Shown here piece by piece: positions 1 to 6,691 of a stretch of 8,744 nt of DNA (the stretch's first letter is position 1; every line of letters begins with the position of its first letter). The position numbers and the translations under genes are program-made. This DNA is from CAZOMR01 sp964580655 (lineage in GTDB: Bacteria > RBG-13-61-14 > CAZOMR01). Location of the stretch: NCBI GenBank assembly GCA_964580655.1, contig CAZOMR010000139.1:1-8744 (forward strand), read 5' to 3'. The notes under the pieces are model-generated. The model had not been told where the DNA came from and did no database searches. It saw only the letters and a list, made by a program, of their open reading frames with translations.

Positions 1-40
1 TGTCTCCACCTCTCCGGCCGGATGGAGGAATTCTGGGTGC

Positions 41-58
41 AAAAAGCCGCCAACGGCT
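41..58 (-). terminator. Possible intrinsic terminator of the minus-strand acyl-CoA synthetase gene
   Basis: Read on the minus strand, a 5-bp stem (AGCCG/CGGCT) with loop TTGG is followed directly by TTTTT. It lies about 50 bases past the stop of the minus-strand gene, where a rho-independent terminator is expected. The stem is short and flanked by T on both sides in that orientation, so it would be weak. The plus-strand reading has no T-run, so it can only serve the leftward gene. Confidence 0.35.
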
Positions 59-110
59 AAAACCCCCTTTTATGTCGCAGGCCCGTAGGTTGAGAGCCTT
101 CAAATAGTAA

Positions 111-1559
111 TTAATTCCTTGAATTTAACTCCTGGTTTTCAGCTTTTTTGTTGCTCCAGTAATTGCTGGTTCGACGGAGGACTGAGAAGGCGGCCTCGGG
201 ATCATCAAAGACAGGTATTCCGTGTTCGCAGTAATATCTTCTAGCCTCCCATCTTCCCTTTTCGGTCTCAATGAATTCAGGCGCTGAGGCAATATCTGGC
301 ATTATCATAACCAGGGGCTTGCCTGTCTGTTCCCTGAGCGAGAGAGCGGCCTGGCTCAGATCGGGATGATATTCAAGCCGCAGGTCTTCGCCTCCGGGTA
401 GATTCTTGAGGAACCGCTGAGTATCCTTGAGAAAGTAAAAGACAGCCTGGTAAAGCATGAGAGCTTCTATTTTTTTGTCCTGAACCAGGGTTTCCATTAT
501 TCGGGAGATGATCGGGGGAGAGACTGCGGGGTTTGCCAGATCAACAGGGTTCTGGGGCACGCCGCCGGCAGGAGGGATTAGTTGTGCTATCTTCCGGGCG
601 CTTTCTTCCTGAATACGTGGCACCTTGAAACCGTATTTGTCCGCGGCATCCAGCGCCTCCACATTCCTGGCTCCTCCACCGGCCATGATGCCAAAGCGCT
701 GACCAGAGAACTCTCCAAGTGTCTTGAGCGTCATCAGGCATTCAACCAGGTCCTTGACGCTGTAAGCCGGGATAGCGCCTGCCTGCTGAATAGCGGCCTG
801 CCATGCCGCACGGGTTCCGGCCATGCTACCCGTGTGGCTCATGGTTCCACGCTGTCCGATTTCTGTAAGCCCGCCCTTGTAGATAACCACAGGCTTTTTC
901 CGGGCGCAACCCTTGAGCGCGCGAAAGAACTCCTTGGCATCACGCACCCCTTCCAGGTAGGCCCCCACGAACCCGGTTTCTGGATCATCGCGGAAGTAAT
1001 CCAGAATTTCCGCGGCCTCGATGTCACAGCCGTTGCCGTAACTTACCATTACCGAGAAATCCAGGCCCCTGCCCTGAGCCATGTAAGCCACATCGCATGA
1101 GCCGCCGCCGCTCTGTGAAAAGAACCCCACTGGCCCGGGCTTACGGGAAAATTCTGCTCCGGGCATCAGGGTGATTCCGGCACGAGGGCAATAGATGCCG
1201 AAGCAGTTCGGCCCGACAACCCTTATTCCCTGCCGGGAAATTTCTATAAGCTCCTGCTCCAGTCTCCGGCCATCATCGCCTGCCTCACGGAAACCAGCGG
1301 AGAGAATCTGCGCTCCTTTTATCCCCTTACGCAAGCACTCCCTCAGTATCTGCGGCACCTGCGGCCCGGGCACACTGATGCACGCGAGATCAATCCGGGA
1401 TTGAATCTCATCAAGCGAGCGGTAAACCGGGATGCCGAGCAGGTGTCCGCCCTTGGGATTGACCGGGTAGATTTTCCCCGGGAATCCGAATTCCAGCAGA
1501 GCACGGAGGTATATATTGCCGAATTTCATCGGGTTCGCAGTGGCGCCGATCACTGCCAC
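111..1559 (-). CDS. NDP-forming acyl-CoA synthetase, alpha-type subunit (CoA-binding and ligase domains)
   Basis: Enzymes of this superfamily interconvert an acyl-CoA plus NDP and phosphate with a free acid, CoA and NTP through a phosphohistidine. Seen here over 482 residues: an N-terminal Rossmann CoA-binding domain opening AVIGATANP, with PVNPKGG at about 32-38 and VGPNCFG at 115-121; a central ligase domain with FFSQSGGGS at about 146-154 and VSYGNGCD at 172-179; SHTGSMAG at 241-248, whose His242 aligns with the phosphorylated histidine of the family; and a further CoA-ligase-like domain to the C-terminus. The length matches stand-alone ADP-forming acetyl-CoA synthetase alpha subunits. There is no ATP-grasp (beta) domain, and no beta gene lies nearby, so a partner in trans is inferred. 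The GTG at 1559 falls inside the conserved segment YPESVAVIGA; the open frame continues upstream to about 1631 with no ATG, GTG or TTG, so true initiation may be at ATC 1589 (see findings). Substrate is unknown. Confidence 0.88.
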   Translation of the reverse strand: MAVIGATANPMKFGNIYLRALLEFGFPGKIYPVNPKGGHLLGIPVYRSLDEIQSRIDLACISVPGPQVPQILRECLRKGIKGAQILSAGFREAGDDGRRLEQELIEISRQGIRVVGPNCFGIYCPRAGITLMPGAEFSRKPGPVGFFSQSGGGSCDVAYMAQGRGLDFSVMVSYGNGCDIEAAEILDYFRDDPETGFVGAYLEGVRDAKEFFRALKGCARKKPVVIYKGGLTEIGQRGTMSHTGSMAGTRAAWQAAIQQAGAIPAYSVKDLVECLMTLKTLGEFSGQRFGIMAGGGARNVEALDAADKYGFKVPRIQEESARKIAQLIPPAGGVPQNPVDLANPAVSPPIISRIMETLVQDKKIEALMLYQAVFYFLKDTQRFLKNLPGGEDLRLEYHPDLSQAALSLREQTGKPLVMIMPDIASAPEFIETEKGRWEARRYYCEHGIPVFDDPEAAFSVLRRTSNYWSNKKAENQELNSRN

Positions 1560-1620
1560 GCTTTCAGGATAAAAAATGCTTTGCTCGATCCGGGCTATCC
1601 CTCTTATCTCCCTTTCAAAT

Positions 1621-1649
1621 TGTTTAAACGATTAAGGTGCAATTGTCAA
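1621..1649 (-). promoter_or_regulatory. Leftward sigma70-like promoter for the acyl-CoA synthetase gene
   Basis: On the minus strand TTGACA (1649-1644) matches the consensus -35 exactly. After 17 bases comes TAAACA (1626-1621), only a fair -10 (3 of 6). The predicted transcript would start near 1614, leaving a short leader with AAAGGGAG and AAGAGGG before the coding region. The -10 overlaps the perfect palindrome GTTTAAAC (1622-1629), which could be an operator or chance. Confidence 0.45.
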
Positions 1650-1671
1650 GGAGATGCAAGGGTGTTATACT
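1643..1671 (+). promoter_or_regulatory. Rightward sigma70-like extended -10 promoter for the DUF58 gene and the genes after it
   Basis: TTGTCA (1643-1648, 5 of 6 to consensus) is followed by a 17-base spacer and TATACT (1666-1671, 5 of 6). A TG one base before the hexamer (1663-1664) forms an extended -10. The predicted transcription start is about 1677-1679. This places the upstream ATG at 1654 inside the promoter and supports initiation at ATG 1690, with a leader of about 12 bases. Its -35 overlaps that of the leftward promoter, so the two may compete for polymerase or share a regulator. Confidence 0.6.
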
Positions 1672-1689
1672 GATTTTGAGAAGCAGATT

Positions 1690-2733
1690 ATGGCCCAGGA
1701 AATAATCACGGACATCTTTTCCCGTGTGCGCAAGGGGCCGGTTGGGTTTTTTGTTCCTGGATGGTTCTTCAATCGCAGGGTGCAGATCACCAGGGCCGGT
1801 GCGGGTTTTCTTATTCTAATATTCTTCGTGGGTTTCGCCGCAATCAATACCGGCAATAACCTCCTTTATCTGATAGTCGGGGTAATGATCAGCCTTTTAC
1901 TGGCATCATTCTTTCTGTCGGAATCCGCGATTGACTCGCTTTTGCTTGAGCGCATTCTGCCTGAACAGGTGCAGGCAAAAAGGGAATTCTCCATAACCTA
2001 CCGACTCGCCAACAAAAAACGCTGGCTTCCTTCATTGGGGATCATGATCGAGGATGAGGTTGATGGGATGCCCTGTCAGGTATTTTTTCCAGGAGTCCGG
2101 GCCGGGTTCTGCGAATTTCAAAGAGCCACGACCAGGGCTCAAACGCGCGGCAGGCTGAAAATGGGCAGTCTTAACATCTCCACCCATCATCCCTTTGGCT
2201 TTTTTTACAAGGCCAAACAGGTGAACCTCGCAGGGGAGTTGGTGGTATGTCCGAGGGTGGAGAAGGCGTCTTCGGAGATGATTACCCCACCTTACCTGTC
2301 AGGAGAAATGCGGCGCGCAAGCAAGGGAGAGGGATCAGAGCTCTTTGGTGTTCGGGACTATCTCAGGGGAGACAGCCCCCGCTTGATCCTATGGAAGATT
2401 TCGGCCAAGGCGGGAAAGCTCACTGTCCGGGAGCATGAGGAGGAGAAGAAGAGGGCGGTGATCATAGAACTTATGCTTTATGGAGCGCGTCCGGAGCAGG
2501 ATGATCCGATCAGGGAAGAGACGATCTCCCGTGCCGCAGGGATTGCATCATATTTTCTTGATGAAAAATACCAGGTTCGGCTGGAGCTCGGGGCACGAGG
2601 AGTTGATTTTGGAGAGGGCCTTTCACACTTGCGGAGAATCTTGTATTATCTGGCCGTGTTTGACGACCGCGAGGACCCCTGGTTGGGGGACAGGCTTGAG
2701 CCAGTGGCCTTGATCTCCAGGGTGGCTGTTTGA
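1690..2733 (+). CDS. DUF58 domain-containing membrane-anchored protein
   Basis: The 347-residue product (from ATG 1690) carries two hydrophobic helices near the N-terminus (about 36-53 and 58-76), then a beta-rich segment, then the DUF58 core. The core signature is seen at about 213-249: GEGSELFGVRDY, then RGDSPRLILWKISAKAGKL and VREHE. DUF58 proteins have a von Willebrand factor A-like fold and are usually encoded beside a MoxR AAA+ ATPase and transglutaminase-like proteins. Their biochemical role is not settled; roles in envelope or complex maturation are proposed. None of the usual partners is in this window. An upstream in-frame ATG at 1654 would add 12 residues, but its AAGGAG touches the start codon with no spacer and it lies within the predicted promoter, so 1690 is preferred. 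The following lipB gene lies 33 bases on. Confidence 0.85.
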   Translation: MAQEIITDIFSRVRKGPVGFFVPGWFFNRRVQITRAGAGFLILIFFVGFAAINTGNNLLYLIVGVMISLLLASFFLSESAIDSLLLERILPEQVQAKREFSITYRLANKKRWLPSLGIMIEDEVDGMPCQVFFPGVRAGFCEFQRATTRAQTRGRLKMGSLNISTHHPFGFFYKAKQVNLAGELVVCPRVEKASSEMITPPYLSGEMRRASKGEGSELFGVRDYLRGDSPRLILWKISAKAGKLTVREHEEEKKRAVIIELMLYGARPEQDDPIREETISRAAGIASYFLDEKYQVRLELGARGVDFGEGLSHLRRILYYLAVFDDREDPWLGDRLEPVALISRVAV

Positions 2734-2761
2734 CGAGGGCTGGCAAAGACCAGGATTTTTC

Positions 2762-2790
2762 TTGATTTGAAAAGAGTTGACCGATATAAT
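2762..2790 (+). promoter_or_regulatory. Possible internal sigma70-like promoter over the lipB start
   Basis: TTGATT (2762-2767), a 17-base spacer and a perfect TATAAT (2785-2790) straddle the TTG start codon of lipB. Transcription from here would begin near 2797, downstream of that start. The promoter would then serve the genes after lipB, a shorter lipB form, or be a chance match in an AT-rich stretch. Confidence 0.4.
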
Positions 2791-3480
2791 TTAGCTCGAA
2801 AGCTAAACTGGTGCGCATTGGGTCTTGTTGATTATGAAAAGGCTTTTGCTTTACAGGAGCGGCTTAAAGCTGGACTTCGCAAAGAAGACAAAGCCGGGTA
2901 TCTATTACTTCTTGAGCATCATCCAACCATCACGCTGGGATATTCCCTGCGGGGTGATGAAGGGAAGAGCGAGATTCGGGCGAGCGAGGGAGAGCTTAAA
3001 GAGTCCGGGATAAAGGTGCTTCAAGTGGACAGGGGCGGAAAGGCGACCTATCATGGCCCGGGCCAGCTTGTGGGGTATCCGATCCTGGATTTGAGGCAGT
3101 TTAGACTGGGTGCGAAGCGTTATATAGGGAAGATGGAGCAGATGTTGCTTAAACTTCTAAATGAATTGGGTGTGTCTGCGAGGATTGATGCGCGGTATCC
3201 GGGGCTCTGGGTGCGTGATGAAAAGATCGCGGCCCTGGGAGTGCGTATTCAGGACAAGCTGACCACGCACGGTTTTGCAATTAACCTGAATCCTGATCTG
3301 GAGCATTTTTCTTGTATTGTTCCATGCGGCATTACGCAAAGAGGGGTGACCTCGCTTGAGCGCGTGAGCGGGCATGTGCCCCCGATGTCGGAAGTAATTG
3401 AGCGGGTAGTGCGGCTTTTCGGCGAGGAATTCTCTACTGAGATGTATGAGAGTTCGCCAGGTGAACTCTGGTTAAATTAG
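2767..3480 (+). CDS. lipB: Octanoyl-[acyl-carrier-protein]:protein N-octanoyltransferase LipB
   Basis: LipB moves an octanoyl group from acyl carrier protein to a lysine of lipoyl domains (2-oxoacid dehydrogenase E2, glycine cleavage H protein), the first step of endogenous lipoate assembly in the cytoplasm. The 237-residue product has all family marks: LEHHPTITLG at 49-58, RGGKATYHGPGQLVGYP at 89-105, EKIAALGVR at 152-160 with the catalytic Lys153, THGFAINLN at 167-175, and IVPCGI at 184-189 with the acyl-thioester Cys187. Start: the only near-canonical in-frame codon before the conserved WCALG segment is TTG 2767, with AGGA 11 bases upstream. A later TTG at 2818 would delete that segment. 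The gene sits 33 bases after the DUF58 gene and 16 bases before a membrane-protein gene. lipA, its usual metabolic partner, is not in the window. Confidence 0.95.
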   Translation: MKRVDRYNLARKLNWCALGLVDYEKAFALQERLKAGLRKEDKAGYLLLLEHHPTITLGYSLRGDEGKSEIRASEGELKESGIKVLQVDRGGKATYHGPGQLVGYPILDLRQFRLGAKRYIGKMEQMLLKLLNELGVSARIDARYPGLWVRDEKIAALGVRIQDKLTTHGFAINLNPDLEHFSCIVPCGITQRGVTSLERVSGHVPPMSEVIERVVRLFGEEFSTEMYESSPGELWLN

Positions 3481-3483
3481 AGT

Positions 3484-3491
3484 GAGGAGGG
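3484..3491 (+). promoter_or_regulatory. Ribosome binding site deciding the start of the four-helix membrane protein
   Basis: GAGGAGGG lies 5 bases before ATG 3497. It would lie inside the coding sequence if the in-frame GTG at 3482 were used, so ATG 3497 is the likely start. Confidence 0.7.
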
Positions 3492-3496
3492 ATGAG

Positions 3497-3928
3497 ATGA
3501 CGATCAAGGAATGGCTGACCCCGGGACTTTTCGATGTCAATGTTATCCTGATTGCGCTGATGATCAATTGGACGCTCTACAACATCGTAAGCAACTTTCT
3601 GGAAGATTTCAGAATTCCGGAGAGGGTGCAGTCCATCAACTATACGGCGATGGTCCTGATAAGCGTGGTCTATGCCTTTCTGGTTGTGCTTCATCTTCTC
3701 GGCGTGCTGGATAACCGCCCCACCTTGTATCCTAATCGCTACGATTTTCTTCTGATGGGAAACGAGCGTGCCCTGGCCTGTATTATCGGGGGACTTGTGG
3801 TGGGCGGGCCGATCGGATACTTCCTGGGCAACCGTCGAGCATTTCGAATTGCCGCGGGTGCGGCCGCGGTTCTATGCGAGGGCTTGATCGGACTTTTCAC
3901 CATCCTCTGGATACTTTCCCAGGAATAA
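3497..3928 (+). CDS. Uncharacterised four-helix integral membrane protein
   Basis: I do not recognise the family. The 143-residue product (from ATG 3497, strong GAGGAGGG site 5 bases upstream) is mostly hydrophobic, with about four predicted membrane helices at roughly residues 13-34, 49-71, 92-111 and 117-140. Short polar loops join them: LEDFRIPERVQS (about 35-46), DNRPTLYPNRYDF (72-84), and a GNRRAF turn (111-116) between helices 3 and 4. Glycine-rich stretches (IIGGLVVGGPIGYFLG) suggest tight helix packing. There is no signal peptide with a cleavage site, no cofactor motif and no enzyme signature. The next gene, 36 bases on, is a chemoreceptor with its own four-helix N-terminal membrane module, so a physical partnership in the membrane is possible, but that is only inference from position. 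Confidence 0.75.
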   Translation: MTIKEWLTPGLFDVNVILIALMINWTLYNIVSNFLEDFRIPERVQSINYTAMVLISVVYAFLVVLHLLGVLDNRPTLYPNRYDFLLMGNERALACIIGGLVVGGPIGYFLGNRRAFRIAAGAAAVLCEGLIGLFTILWILSQE

Positions 3929-3964
3929 AGCCTCGCTGAGACCCGGGTAGAAAGGATCGCGAGC

Positions 3965-6673
3965 ATGGCTGAAGGCTCTCAAGAGCGGAAGAAATTTCGC
4001 CGCAGACTCCAAAGGGCAGTCATAACCACCAACGCGGTGGGCATGCCCGTGCTCATAATTTATGTCGGCGCAATCCTCAATATCACCATCACCAACCTCT
4101 ACAAGACTGTTATTCTCGATCCATTCTTCTTTGCCTGGAATGTGGGTCTGATCGCAATTGTTGCCATCTTTCTTATATGGTTGCATTTTCAGTTTGTATT
4201 GCGCTTTGCAAGGCCGGTGGAGGTCTACCTGGCAACCCGGGAACAGGGTTCAGACCCAAGTATTGACATGGCCTCGAATGCTATCAAGGCCTGCCTGGAC
4301 GTGCCTTTCAAGACCATGCTCTGGTCCGTGATATTTTACTTCATCGGAGTTCTCAGTCTGCTGGGCCTTATTCAACTGGTCTATACCTACAGCTTCACCC
4401 AGAGCTTTATGCTGTTTGTCGGAGCCTTTTCCACAGGTGTCCTGATCTCATTCTTTCAATTTTTCACGAGCAAGCGGGTTCTGATCCACGTGCTTGAATT
4501 GGTTCTCTCGGACTTTCCCGAGTTTGCCCGGGATGAAAGCCTGAACCAGAGCAAGACAAGCATCCGCGCCAAGATGTTGGTGGCGGTGATCATCCTTACT
4601 GTGGTCGTGGTGACGCTGACCGGGATCATGTCCTATGGATATGCCATCCAGAGCTTTCAGAACCACCTTGGTCTGGCCTACAAGGAGGAGATCAAGGATA
4701 CAGAGGGGACTCTGGTCTCGCTTCTTTCTATCAGGGATCACGAGGGCATTAAAGCAACACTTGATCAGATGAAAAATTCCAGTGGCGATGAAATAACATT
4801 GACTGACGGCCAGGGTAACCGTCTTGAAGGAGCAACACTCCCTCCACGGCAGAAAGATGTGATCCGGACAATCCTGAACGGCGCTGAATTTCGGCTGGAG
4901 AGAAGCAGGCCCATCATCAGCCTGATTCACAAAAAGGGCATCTATTGTGTCATCCTGGACTACCACCGGCTCACAGTTATTCACCATGCCCTTCCAGGCG
5001 GCCACGAGCACCTCTTTGTCGTATCCTCGGCGGAAGAGTTTAAGGAACACCTTCGCATTCTCTGGGTATTTATCCTCATAGCCATAGTTGTGGCCCTGGT
5101 AATTGCTTTTGCCTATGCATACTACGCGGCGGAGGAGATTAACCTTCCTCTGCGCTCCATTGTCGGCTCGATTCAGCAGGTGGCCAGAGGGGAACTCAGT
5201 GAGCCGGTGCGTGTAATATCGCCAGACGAGATAGGTGTTCTTGCCCTTAATCAGGCGCGAATGGTGGTTAACCTGCAGAAAATGATAGGGCGAATCAACG
5301 AGGCCTCGAACGGGATTGACAGTGCCACGGGGCAGATCTCGGAGCGCTCTGACCCGATGTCCAAGGGGTCCGCGGAACAGGTTCGCAATACGGAGGAAAC
5401 CGCGTCCGCGATGGAGGAGATGAACCAGTCCATTAACTTGATTGCCGAGAACATCGAGACACTGTCTCGGAGCGCGGAAGAATCCAGTGCCTCGATTCTC
5501 CAGATGGGTGCGACCATTGATGAGGTTGCCATGAATGTGGAGAGGCTGTCCACGGCTGTGGAACAGACCACCTCGTCCATCCAGGAGATGAATCTCTCGG
5601 TCAAGGAGGTGGCGGATAATGCCCAGCAACTACAGAGGCGGTCGGGGGAGTCCATGCTTGCGCTTCAAGAGGTGGAGAACACCATCTGGACAGTGGGGTC
5701 GAGCGCGCAGGACACGGCCCGCATTTCAGGGCAGATGGCTCAGGATGCGGAACAGGGGGCCAGGGCCGTAGCGATGACGGCAAAGGGGATCGAGAAGATT
5801 CGCGTGAGCTCAGAGGAGGCCGCGGAGGTGATAGATGCACTGAGCCAGAAGGCGGGTCAGATAGGAAACATCCTTCATGTCATAAATGATGTGACGGAGG
5901 AGACTAATCTTCTGGCGCTCAATGCGGCTATCATAGCGGCGCAGGCGGGCGAGCATGGTCGGGGCTTTGCCGTGGTGGCGGACGAGATAAAGGACCTGGC
6001 GGAGCGGACCCAGGCGAGCACACAGGAGATAGCGGAGTTGATCCAGGCAGTGCAGGAAGGCGCGCAGAACGCGGTAGCCACGGTGTTCAAGAGTTCGAAG
6101 AATGTTGACGAGGGTGTCAAGCTTTCAGAGGAGGCGAGGGCGGCACTTGAGCAGATTCTGCTCAGGGCGAATCAGACCACCGAACGGACGAAGGACATCG
6201 CGGAGAGCACTGCGGTTCAATCGGAGAAGGCAAAGCATGTGATGAACTTTTTCGAGGGGGTGAACGAGTTGATCTTCCATGTGGCCCAGGCCACGCAGGA
6301 GCAGAGCCAGGGGAGTGATTTGATCTTCAAGGCCGCGCAGGAGATGGAGGCCATTGCCCAGCAGGTGAAGCTGGCGACCAAGGAGCAGTCACAGGGGAGT
6401 AAGCAGATCATGCAGGCGATTGAGAGTATCGCGCAGATAGTCAATTATATCAACAGCGCCCAGGGGGAGCAGATAAAGAGCAGTCAGGCTGTGGTTCAGG
6501 CCATGCAGGAGATACGGAATGTAGCGGAAAGCAACGCGCGCCGTATTGGAGAGATGGGCCTTGCGGTAGAGAACCTGAAGTTCTTAGCGAGAGACCTCCA
6601 GGAGATGGTGCAACAGTTTAAATTACGGAATCAGGCGCCACAGGAGATCGAGGTCAAAGAGCTTTTACTCTGA
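3965..6673 (+). CDS. Methyl-accepting chemotaxis protein with six membrane helices
   Basis: A membrane chemoreceptor expected to pass a ligand or membrane-state signal to CheA/CheW. The start ATG 3965 has AAAGGA 8 bases upstream. Seen across 902 residues: four hydrophobic helices at about 27-46, 55-80, 114-139 and 147-167; a fifth at 203-225; a predicted extracytoplasmic segment of about 138 residues (226-363), possibly a Cache-like fold; a sixth helix at 365-388; a HAMP-like linker (about 388-442, with PDEIG at 420-424); then a long coiled-coil signalling domain (about 450-885). The hairpin tip is at 645-674: EETNLLALNAAIIAAQAGE, then HGRGFAVVADE. The usual tip is NAAIEAARAGE, so Glu is replaced by Ile657 and Arg by Gln660. 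From about 748 to 887 the coiled coil shows 28-residue repeats, with TQEQSQGS (777-784) and TKEQSQGS (805-812) in register. No CheR/CheB-tethering pentapeptide ends the protein. No che genes are in the window, so any signalling partners are elsewhere. Confidence 0.93.
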   Translation: MAEGSQERKKFRRRLQRAVITTNAVGMPVLIIYVGAILNITITNLYKTVILDPFFFAWNVGLIAIVAIFLIWLHFQFVLRFARPVEVYLATREQGSDPSIDMASNAIKACLDVPFKTMLWSVIFYFIGVLSLLGLIQLVYTYSFTQSFMLFVGAFSTGVLISFFQFFTSKRVLIHVLELVLSDFPEFARDESLNQSKTSIRAKMLVAVIILTVVVVTLTGIMSYGYAIQSFQNHLGLAYKEEIKDTEGTLVSLLSIRDHEGIKATLDQMKNSSGDEITLTDGQGNRLEGATLPPRQKDVIRTILNGAEFRLERSRPIISLIHKKGIYCVILDYHRLTVIHHALPGGHEHLFVVSSAEEFKEHLRILWVFILIAIVVALVIAFAYAYYAAEEINLPLRSIVGSIQQVARGELSEPVRVISPDEIGVLALNQARMVVNLQKMIGRINEASNGIDSATGQISERSDPMSKGSAEQVRNTEETASAMEEMNQSINLIAENIETLSRSAEESSASILQMGATIDEVAMNVERLSTAVEQTTSSIQEMNLSVKEVADNAQQLQRRSGESMLALQEVENTIWTVGSSAQDTARISGQMAQDAEQGARAVAMTAKGIEKIRVSSEEAAEVIDALSQKAGQIGNILHVINDVTEETNLLALNAAIIAAQAGEHGRGFAVVADEIKDLAERTQASTQEIAELIQAVQEGAQNAVATVFKSSKNVDEGVKLSEEARAALEQILLRANQTTERTKDIAESTAVQSEKAKHVMNFFEGVNELIFHVAQATQEQSQGSDLIFKAAQEMEAIAQQVKLATKEQSQGSKQIMQAIESIAQIVNYINSAQGEQIKSSQAVVQAMQEIRNVAESNARRIGEMGLAVENLKFLARDLQEMVQQFKLRNQAPQEIEVKELLL

Positions 6674-6691
6674 GGGCAAGAGAGGTATAGC

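Noticed and set aside
1..60. An open plus-strand frame from the window edge to TAA at 58-60, possibly the tail of an upstream gene
   Set aside because: Only 19 codons are visible with no recognisable motif, all three plus frames are open for a similar distance, and the final codons coincide with the hairpin read as a minus-strand terminator.
582..1100. A 172-codon plus-strand open frame inside the acyl-CoA synthetase gene
   Set aside because: The minus-strand frame has clear family motifs throughout this stretch; the plus-strand product has none.
1401..1673. A 90-codon plus-strand open frame running into the promoter region
   Set aside because: It overlaps the conserved N-terminal coding part of the minus-strand gene and both promoter candidates, and the product has no recognisable features.
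1654..1689. ATG 1654 as the start of the DUF58 protein
   Set aside because: AAGGAG abuts the ATG with no spacer, and the codon lies inside a strong predicted promoter whose transcript begins about 24 bases downstream. ATG 1690 fits better.
3482..3496. GTG 3482 as the start of the four-helix membrane protein
   Set aside because: The strong GAGGAGGG site would lie inside the coding sequence; it is correctly spaced for ATG 3497.
4448..5629. A 393-codon open frame on the minus strand opposite the chemoreceptor gene
   Set aside because: It lies wholly antisense to a well-supported receptor gene, its product is rich in His, Arg and Leu with no recognisable domain, and long antisense frames are common opposite codon-biased coiled-coil genes.
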